64,000 nucleotides of DNA, taken from an uncultured Granulosicoccaceae bacterium (GTDB lineage: Bacteria > Pseudomonadota > Gammaproteobacteria > Granulosicoccales > Granulosicoccaceae). How positions within the stretch are numbered: the stretch's first letter is position 1; each line of letters opens with the position of its first letter. Position numbers and translations under genes: made by a program. Under the pieces are notes generated by a model, which saw only the letters and a list, made by a program, of their open reading frames with translations, was not told the origin of the DNA and did no database searches. Shown here piece by piece: positions 58,399 through 64,000 of the stretch. The DNA is taken from assembly GCA_937930305.1 (NCBI GenBank), contig CALGLE010000003.1:62001-126000 (forward strand), written 5' to 3'.

Positions 58399-59049
58399 AT
58401 GAACGGATATACACTGCAAACTGGACGAATTGCCCGCCAAGAGCCGCAACAAAAAGCCGAATCCCCACAGCCTAAGCTCCCGGTATTTTGCTTCATTTTA
58501 ATGTTAGCCCTGGCAATTGCCTTGGCAAGCGCAGAAGTCGCTCGTGCGGAGACAGTGGAACTTAAATTGATCTCACCAGCAGCTTTACCAGAGCCTGTTA
58601 ATTTTCTTACCGGCATGGTTGCGATCACATGGGTCTATCGCACACAAGACAACATGCCGTTCACTGAGCACCACGCGATAACTTCCGCGCATGTGGCTGA
58701 GGCGATTGAATCACAGGGGCCGGTACGTGTGCAAACTAGCGATGAAGGAGAATTATTAATTGGCACGCAACCGCAGATGCCAGGCGTATTAGTCAGTGCA
58801 AGACGATACGCAGATTGGACGCTAGTCAGCGTATTGCGCTACGAGAATGATCCCAGTCACAGCCATGGGGTATTTAAATTTTGCAGCCAAGACGATCCGG
58901 TAGAACGATGCGCAGCCGCTTTGGTGAATCAACCCGATGGCAGTGTGACCATGACCACCGGCAACGCCAGTATGACTGCAACCGACGCCTTGGGTGATTT
59001 AGACAAGGTTATTGTAGAGAATCAGTTACTCGCACTACTGAACTTATAA
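58399..59049 (+). CDS. Exported protein with C-x8-C-x7-PDG motif (paralogue 4)
   Basis: 216 aa, family unknown. Hydrophobic segment 'VFCFILMLALAIALASAEVA' (29-48) ending in A-R-A, a plausible type I signal peptidase site after residue 50 preceded by an unusually long N-region; it could also stay as an anchor. No lipobox and no low-complexity linker, so it is the minimal form of the domain. G157-V-F-x2-Cys162-x8-Cys171-x7-P-D-G (179-181) matches the lipoproteins 9-12 kb to the left exactly in spacing. No strong ribosome binding site before the ATG. Confidence 0.65.
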   Translation: MNGYTLQTGRIARQEPQQKAESPQPKLPVFCFILMLALAIALASAEVARAETVELKLISPAALPEPVNFLTGMVAITWVYRTQDNMPFTEHHAITSAHVAEAIESQGPVRVQTSDEGELLIGTQPQMPGVLVSARRYADWTLVSVLRYENDPSHSHGVFKFCSQDDPVERCAAALVNQPDGSVTMTTGNASMTATDALGDLDKVIVENQLLALLNL

Positions 59050-59114
59050 AATTTCGTCGATATGAACGGAACGGTCAAAGTCTAAGATTCCCCTGATTAA
59101 AAAAAGGTTTTAAC

Positions 59115-59711
59115 CTAGCTAGACGCCATTTTACTCGGCGTCATTCGCCCATCCAGTGAATCTATCACCTTGTCTAAATAAGGTTTATGTTCACGAATTT
59201 CCTCACGTGTTAAGCCATCCACTTCATGTGGGAACACTAACCATTCTGCTGTTTCGTGAACAAAATAGTCTGGCTTCATTTTTGTTTTATTTTTGGTCGG
59301 CTTGTAATAGGCGGTAGCCACCTTAATACGTTCAGGCGCATTTTTCCGGGCGCGCCCGCTGATCTTTTCGATGATGGCTTGCACGCTTAAACCCGTGTCA
59401 AACACATCATCAACAATTAATAACGAATTTTCAGCATTAATCTGTTTTGTTAAATACGATAAGCCATGTACGCGAACACGAGAACGCTGCTGCTCTATGC
59501 CGCGATAACTGGATGTACGAATGGAGATGTGATCAGTTTCAATGCCAAAGAAATCCAAAATCTCTTGCACAGCAATGCCGACCGGTGTGCCGCCACGCCA
59601 AACTCCCACAATGTAATCAGGGCGAAAATCACTTTCCAAGATTTGTCGCGCGAGCTCGACAGAATCTTGCATTAAATCTTCAGCAGTAATAAAAGTTTTA
59701 TCTATAGCCAT
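59115..59711 (-). CDS. Phosphoribosyltransferase, hypoxanthine/guanine type
   Basis: 198 aa. The PRPP-binding motif 'SLLIVDDVFDTGLS' (96-109, with Asp-Asp 101-102) and the pyrophosphate loop 'YIVGVWRGGTPVG' are clear. 'KPDYFVHETAEWLVFPHEVD' near the C-terminus is the purine-side region with an aromatic residue and Glu/Asp. Family members salvage hypoxanthine or guanine with PRPP in the cytoplasm; the exact base cannot be read from the sequence. It is 3 nt after pyrF, so both nucleotide genes are probably in one transcript. Confidence 0.82.
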   Translation of the reverse strand: MAIDKTFITAEDLMQDSVELARQILESDFRPDYIVGVWRGGTPVGIAVQEILDFFGIETDHISIRTSSYRGIEQQRSRVRVHGLSYLTKQINAENSLLIVDDVFDTGLSVQAIIEKISGRARKNAPERIKVATAYYKPTKNKTKMKPDYFVHETAEWLVFPHEVDGLTREEIREHKPYLDKVIDSLDGRMTPSKMASS

Positions 59712-59714
59712 GAA

Positions 59715-60461
59715 TTAAGACTCTGTGCCCGCCATTCCTGGAAGACGCGTTTCATGAAGAATGGAAGCTAAGGCTTCGTTAGGGTTTACAGCTTGCGTGA
59801 TGGGTCGTCCAATAACTAAGAAATCACTGCCATTTTGTACCGCCTCTGATGGCGTCATCGTACGTCGCTGATCGTCGCTGGCCAGCAACGAGCCCGACGC
59901 TTTAACCGCCGGCCGCACCCCTGGAGTGACAGTGAGAAAGTCAGCTTTAATAGAACTCACGCTATCTTGAATGCGAGGCACTTCTTGCGGCGAACAGACC
60001 ACCCCATCCAAACCAGATTGAGCCGCGAGTACTGCTAAATCCACCGCTTGATCAGCGGCACTTTTGCTGTAGCCAACGCCCTTCACATCCTCATCAGTCA
60101 TGCTGGTGAGAATAGTGACACCTATTAATAAGGTATCACTGCCAGCATTGTGCACAGCGGTTGCCGCCGCATCCATCATGCGTTGACCACCACTGGCATG
60201 CACGTTAACCATCCACACACCTAACTCACAAGACGCTGTGACAGCTGCTGCAACTGTGTTCGGAATATCATGAAATTTTAAATCCAGAAAGACATCAAAC
60301 CCCAAGCGGGATAATTCAGTGACCACTTGAGGCCCTGCCCGCGTGAACAACTCTTTCCCCACTTTAACGCGGGATAAATTCGGGTCGATGGTATTAGCAA
60401 ATGCTAACGCATCGCTGGCTTTAGAAAAATCGAGAGCCGTGATGACTTTACTAGAACTCAC
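59715..60461 (-). CDS. pyrF: Orotidine 5'-phosphate decarboxylase
   Basis: Last step of UMP synthesis. TIM barrel with the catalytic network Asp60-x-Lys62-x-x-Asp65 ('FLDLKFHDIPNT'), 'TALDF' at the N-terminus, 'TPGVRP' and 'NGSDFLVIGRPIT' at the phosphate end. The start is the GTG at 60461, sharing one base with the lapB stop (TAGTG); the frame open to 60527 lies inside lapB. 248 aa. The lapB-pyrF pair is conserved in gammaproteobacteria. Confidence 0.96.
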   Translation of the reverse strand: MSSSKVITALDFSKASDALAFANTIDPNLSRVKVGKELFTRAGPQVVTELSRLGFDVFLDLKFHDIPNTVAAAVTASCELGVWMVNVHASGGQRMMDAAATAVHNAGSDTLLIGVTILTSMTDEDVKGVGYSKSAADQAVDLAVLAAQSGLDGVVCSPQEVPRIQDSVSSIKADFLTVTPGVRPAVKASGSLLASDDQRRTMTPSEAVQNGSDFLVIGRPITQAVNPNEALASILHETRLPGMAGTES

Positions 60462-61651
60462 TATTCGCCTTCTGCACCAATGATCGTTTGTACGGTATCC
60501 CAAGTGCCACAACTGGGGCAGCGCCAATGCAATTGATTCCCCTTAAACCCACAAGAAGCACATTGATATTGTGCCTTGTCTTCTATGACTTCATCCAAAA
60601 GGGTTCGGATTGTTTGCACTTTTTCCTTTTCAGAATCAGGGGCAACTTCGATTTGGTCCGACACCCAATCGCGTAAACCACGCAGTGACGGTCGCTTTAA
60701 AATTTGATCTTTAAAAAAACGGTTCGCTAACTCGCGACCGTGTCGCTCTGCAATGACCTCGCGCGTTGCACGAATCACTGAATAAGCATTACGTCGTTCT
60801 GAGATCTTTTTGATAAATTCATCCAAGCTGGATGAAGAAGAGGGCTGCGCTAATGCGTTCAACCACGAATCAATGATTTCAGGCAGCAGTGAAGGTTGCG
60901 CCGCTTCCACGTATTCAAAGTGTCGAACAGCCTTATCCCAGTCCCCGGTATTACATGCCGCGTTCGCCAACGCTAATTGCGCTCGGGCTCCATTGGGGTA
61001 TAACTCATCAGCTTCCAACAATAATTTCTGAGCTTGTTCTGTATAACCCGCCTCAGCTGCCTCTTCCGCTAATTCGCAGCGATAATGAGCCATTCGGTAT
61101 TTTAATGAGTCACTGCGCTCATCATCGTTGGCGCTTTCACTCAAGGCCAATGCTTTTTTGGCAATTTCCGTCGCTTGCGCCCAATCGCGTTCGCGTTCAT
61201 ACAATTGCATTAAGCTTTTGCAGGCGTCTTCAACCCGATGCCCAGAATTCAACAACTCTTGAAACGTCGCTTCGGATCGATCTAACAAGCCGGCTGATTC
61301 AAAATCTCGCGCCAGTTCAAATCGAGCTGCGGCTTGCACCGGCTCTCCCAGCTCAACCTTTTCCATCAAGCGTTGGTGCAAATGAATCGCCCTATCCACT
61401 TCCCCTCGACGGCGAAAGAAATTACCCAGGGCTAAGTGAGTTTCAGCCGTTTCTAGATTCAAATCATCCAGATTGGCAAATAATACTTCATCACTTTTGT
61501 CGGTTTGCTCGTTGAGTAATACATTCAAACCTTTATGAAAATTTTGCGCGTGATCCCAAAACGCATCCGGATGTTTGGCTGCACTTCGACGCGCAGCAAA
61601 CCAGCCCGCCGCCGCCGCAACCGGCAACAGAAACCACAATAGATTTAGCAT
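60461..61651 (-). CDS. lapB: Lipopolysaccharide assembly protein LapB
   Basis: Inner-membrane TPR protein that, in E. coli, guides FtsH to degrade LpxC and so sets LPS output. N-terminal transmembrane helix 'LNLLWFLLPVAAAAGWFAA' (2-20), about nine TPR-like helical pairs (60-330; e.g. 'ALGNFFRRRGEVDRAIHLHQ'), and a C-terminal rubredoxin-type zinc site Cys364, Cys367, Cys378, Cys381. 396 aa (E. coli 389). The usual small partner gene lapA is not found before it. Confidence 0.95.
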   Translation of the reverse strand: MLNLLWFLLPVAAAAGWFAARRSAAKHPDAFWDHAQNFHKGLNVLLNEQTDKSDEVLFANLDDLNLETAETHLALGNFFRRRGEVDRAIHLHQRLMEKVELGEPVQAAARFELARDFESAGLLDRSEATFQELLNSGHRVEDACKSLMQLYERERDWAQATEIAKKALALSESANDDERSDSLKYRMAHYRCELAEEAAEAGYTEQAQKLLLEADELYPNGARAQLALANAACNTGDWDKAVRHFEYVEAAQPSLLPEIIDSWLNALAQPSSSSSLDEFIKKISERRNAYSVIRATREVIAERHGRELANRFFKDQILKRPSLRGLRDWVSDQIEVAPDSEKEKVQTIRTLLDEVIEDKAQYQCASCGFKGNQLHWRCPSCGTWDTVQTIIGAEGE

Positions 61652-61672
61652 GGCAGGACTCGGGGCGTGCAG

Positions 61673-62008
61673 TTACTCGTCGTCATTGCGCGATTTATAA
61701 CCGCCATCGACTCGCTCTCTGAGCTCCTTACCGGGTTTGAAATGGGGAACGTGCTTGCCAGCCAACGCAACAGCGTCACCCGATTTAGGGTTACGTCCAA
61801 TGCGCGCTGCACGGAAATGCAAACTAAAACTGCCGAATCCGCGAATTTCAATACGGTTACCACTCGCGAGTTCGGCACTCATTTTCTCCAGGATCCCTTT
61901 AACCGCCAATTCCACATCGCGCCGTTCAAGATGGCTTTGGCTGTTCGCAAGCTTCTCGATCAAGTCAGACTTGGTCAAGCTTGTGTCGTTCTGGCTGTCA
62001 TCACTCAT
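61673..62008 (-). CDS. ihfB: Integration host factor subunit beta
   Basis: DNA-bending protein, one half of IHF. '[20 protein letters not shown]', '[20 protein letters not shown]' and '[20 protein letters not shown]' with [11 protein letters not shown] match IhfB. 111 aa: about ten extra N-terminal residues ([10 protein letters not shown]) and a short charged C-terminal tail. AGGAT about 10 nt before the ATG at 62008 supports the longer start; an internal TTG would give the E. coli-like length. Follows rpsA as in E. coli. Confidence 0.94.
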   Translation of the reverse strand: MSDDSQNDTSLTKSDLIEKLANSQSHLERRDVELAVKGILEKMSAELASGNRIEIRGFGSFSLHFRAARIGRNPKSGDAVALAGKHVPHFKPGKELRERVDGGYKSRNDDE

Positions 62009-62083
62009 GGAAAAAATATCCTCATGGGCGATCCGACAGGCCTTCCTTGGCCGCTGTCAGGATTTTAATCGTTTGCAAAAGAC

Positions 62084-63796
62084 CTAAGCGTCGGCGTCGG
62101 CGTCGTCGCTACCTTCAGCGCCACGATCTCCCAACTGTTCCTTCAACAGATCACCGAGAGTTCCGGCACTTGCAGGTTCACCTTGCGAGCTTGAGTAATC
62201 ATTCATCGCTTCAGTTTCTTCTTCGTAGTCCTTCGCTTTAATCGAGAGACTCAACATGCGTGATTTACGGTCGGTGCCTGTGAATTTCGCTTCAACCGAA
62301 TCACCTTCTTTAAAGTGATGGCGCACGTCTTCCACACGTTCACGTGAAATCTCACTGGCGCGAAGAACCCCTTCAACACCTTCACCTAAGTCGATAACCG
62401 CATGCTTTGTGTCAACTTCGCGAACAGTACCTGTCACGATGCTGCCCTTCGGGTTGTCCGCAATGAATTGACCGAATGGGTCACGTTCGATTTGCTTAAC
62501 ACCTAAGGAGATACGCTCACGCTCCGGATCAACTGCAAGAACCACCGCTTCCAGTTCATCACCTTTCTTGTAGTTATGAACGGCATTTTCGCCCGTGTCA
62601 TTCCAAGACAAGTCAGATAAGTGAATGAGACCATCGATACCACCTTCTAGTCCAATAAAGATACCGAAATCGGTAATGGACTTGATGGTGCCCGACACTT
62701 TGTCGCCCTTGTTGAATGATTCGCTGAATTCTTCCCATGGGTTCTGCTTGCATTGCTTTATGCCAAGAGAGATTCGACGACGTTCTTGATCGATGTCAAG
62801 AATCATGACTTCAACTTCATCGCCTAAGGCAACGACTTTGTTCGGGTTAACGTTGCGATTAGTCCAATCCATTTCGGATACGTGAACCAAACCTTCAACG
62901 CCTTCTTCGATTTCAACAAAGCAACCGTAGTCAGCAATGTTCGTTACCTTACCGAACAAGCGAGTGTTCTCAGGATATCGACGCGTGAGATCCACCCAAG
63001 GATCTTCGCCCAATTGCTTCAAGCCAAGCGATACGCGATTGCGCTCACGATCAAACTTCAATACTTTAACCTGCATTTCTTGGCCGACTTCAACCACCTC
63101 AGATGGGTGCTTCACTCGCTTCCAAGCCATATCAGTGATGTGTAAGAGACCGTCGATACCACCTAAATCCAAGAACGCACCGTAGTCAGTGAGGTTCTTG
63201 ACGATACCCATGATTTCTTGACCTTCTTGTAAGTTCTCAAGCAGCGCTTCACGTTCCGCGCTGTATTCGCTTTCAACTACGGCACGACGTGAAACCACCA
63301 CGTTGTTACGACGTTGATCGAGCTTGATAACTTTGAATTCCAGTTCCTTACCTTCTAAGTAGCTGGTGTCGCGCACGGGACGCACATCAACCAAAGAACC
63401 CGGTAAGAATGCACGAATGTCACAGACTTCAACCGTAAAGCCACCTTTAACTTTACCGGTGATGTTGCCTTTGATAATTTCATCATTGGCCTGCGCTTTC
63501 TCAAGGATTGTCCAAGAGCGTGCACGACGTGCTTTTTCGTGTGAGAGTTTTGTTTCACCGAAGCCGTCCTCGATAGAATCAAGAGCTACTTCGACCGTGT
63601 CGCCTATGCCGATGTTGATTTCACCGTTTTCGGAGGCGAATTCTTCAATCGGAACAGCGCCTTCCGATTTCAGTCCGGCATTAACTATGACATAGCTGCC
63701 GGTTACATCAATAACGGTTCCCAATAGTATGGAACCAGTTTTCATTTCTGTGTTGGAGATACTCTCTTCAAAGAGTTCCGCGAAAGATTCAGACAT
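62084..63796 (-). CDS. rpsA: 30S ribosomal protein S1
   Basis: mRNA-binding ribosomal protein with six S1 (OB-fold) domains, at about 20-90, 105-172, 190-260, 275-347, 362-434 and 449-520. Repeats such as '[20 protein letters not shown]' and '[20 protein letters not shown]' show the later, RNA-binding domains; the first two bind S2 and the ribosome. 570 aa (E. coli 557), with an acidic C-terminus. Upstream of ihfB and lapB. Confidence 0.98.
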   Translation of the reverse strand: MSESFAELFEESISNTEMKTGSILLGTVIDVTGSYVIVNAGLKSEGAVPIEEFASENGEINIGIGDTVEVALDSIEDGFGETKLSHEKARRARSWTILEKAQANDEIIKGNITGKVKGGFTVEVCDIRAFLPGSLVDVRPVRDTSYLEGKELEFKVIKLDQRRNNVVVSRRAVVESEYSAEREALLENLQEGQEIMGIVKNLTDYGAFLDLGGIDGLLHITDMAWKRVKHPSEVVEVGQEMQVKVLKFDRERNRVSLGLKQLGEDPWVDLTRRYPENTRLFGKVTNIADYGCFVEIEEGVEGLVHVSEMDWTNRNVNPNKVVALGDEVEVMILDIDQERRRISLGIKQCKQNPWEEFSESFNKGDKVSGTIKSITDFGIFIGLEGGIDGLIHLSDLSWNDTGENAVHNYKKGDELEAVVLAVDPERERISLGVKQIERDPFGQFIADNPKGSIVTGTVREVDTKHAVIDLGEGVEGVLRASEISRERVEDVRHHFKEGDSVEAKFTGTDRKSRMLSLSIKAKDYEEETEAMNDYSSSQGEPASAGTLGDLLKEQLGDRGAEGSDDADADA

Positions 63797-63956
63797 TAAG
63801 TTGTTGACCTAGGGGGGAGTTACAGTCACAAGGTTCAAATCCGCTGAGCCAAGTGGTTTTGATTAAAAACCATCGCATCCAGCAATGGCGAGTAAGAATT
63901 ACTTGTTCATTCACACGTTCTTTCGAACAGTGCCATGCAAGAGTTAGCCCGATGGC
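63797..63956. other. Leader region of rpsA
   Basis: About 160 bp between a possible cmk stop and the rpsA start. AGG lies about 11 nt before the rpsA ATG. In E. coli this region carries the rpsA leader hairpins through which S1 represses its own synthesis; I see GGTTTT..AAAACC inverted on either side of an AATC loop (about 63858-63873) but cannot show a homologous fold. Confidence 0.4.
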
Positions 63957-63998
63957 TTAGCTCTCGCTTTTAGCTCGCGTTGACCACTCCTGAACAAT
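63957..63998 (-). CDS. Possible C-terminal codons of cytidylate kinase (partial)
   Basis: Thirteen codons then TAA on the minus strand (IVQEWSTRAKSES) run in from the right edge. cmk normally precedes rpsA and ends in a similar helix, so this position suggests it. The fragment is too short to prove; the call rests on synteny. Confidence 0.3.
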   Translation of the reverse strand: MVQEWSTRAKSES

Positions 63999-64000
63999 GC

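Overview
The window is a chromosomal segment of a Gram-negative bacterium. Gene content and order point to a gammaproteobacterium outside the Enterobacterales. Evidence: lipid A genes (lpxD-fabZ-lpxA), bamA/skp/rseP, fabI, glnD, LapB, the queA-tgt-yajC-secD-secF run, the tig-clpP-clpX-lon-hupB-ppiD run, and a full ISC iron-sulfur operon. A finer placement is not possible from the sequence alone.

Layout. 1-114: 5' end of a lipoprotein gene (minus). 320-13522 (minus): a GNAT acetyltransferase, then, read upstream, lpxA, fabZ, lpxD, skp, bamA, rseP, dxr, cdsA, uppS, frr, pyrH | terminator | tsf, rpsB. This joins translation factors, isoprenoid and undecaprenyl synthesis, phospholipid precursors, outer-membrane assembly and lipid A synthesis. 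13725-19182 (plus): map, glnD, dapE, fabI. 19353-20225: mscL and a DUF5665 membrane protein. 20236-28988 (minus): ppiD, tRNA-Asp, tRNA-Val, hupB, lon (with a sigma32-like promoter), clpX, clpP, tig, i.e. the proteostasis block. 29011-32085 (minus): tRNA-Leu, tRNA-His, a hybrid histidine kinase, tRNA-Arg, tRNA-Pro; the kinase gene splits the tRNA array. 32117-39325 (minus): iscX, fdx, hscA, hscB, iscA, iscU, iscS, iscR (with a near-consensus type 1 IscR site), cysE, trmJ. 39422-40219: suhB (plus). 40216-45668 (minus): secF, secD, yajC, tgt, queA. 45739-45825: tRNA-Leu(CAA).

46-59 kb is the accessory part. It holds four lipoprotein genes in a row (46132-49585), a creatinase gene divergent from a complete ugpBAEC-type ABC transporter operon, a DUF222/HNH protein, another orphan lipoprotein and a small exported protein. 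Three of the tandem lipoproteins and the exported protein at 58399-59049 share an exactly spaced motif, G-[AV]-F-x2-C-x8-C-x7-P-D-G. I cannot assign it to a known family, and it is the best candidate in this window for something undescribed.

59115-63796 returns to housekeeping genes (minus): a phosphoribosyltransferase, pyrF, lapB, ihfB, rpsA, and possibly the last codons of cmk at the right edge. I saw no CRISPR array, rRNA operon, transposase, integrase or phage gene.
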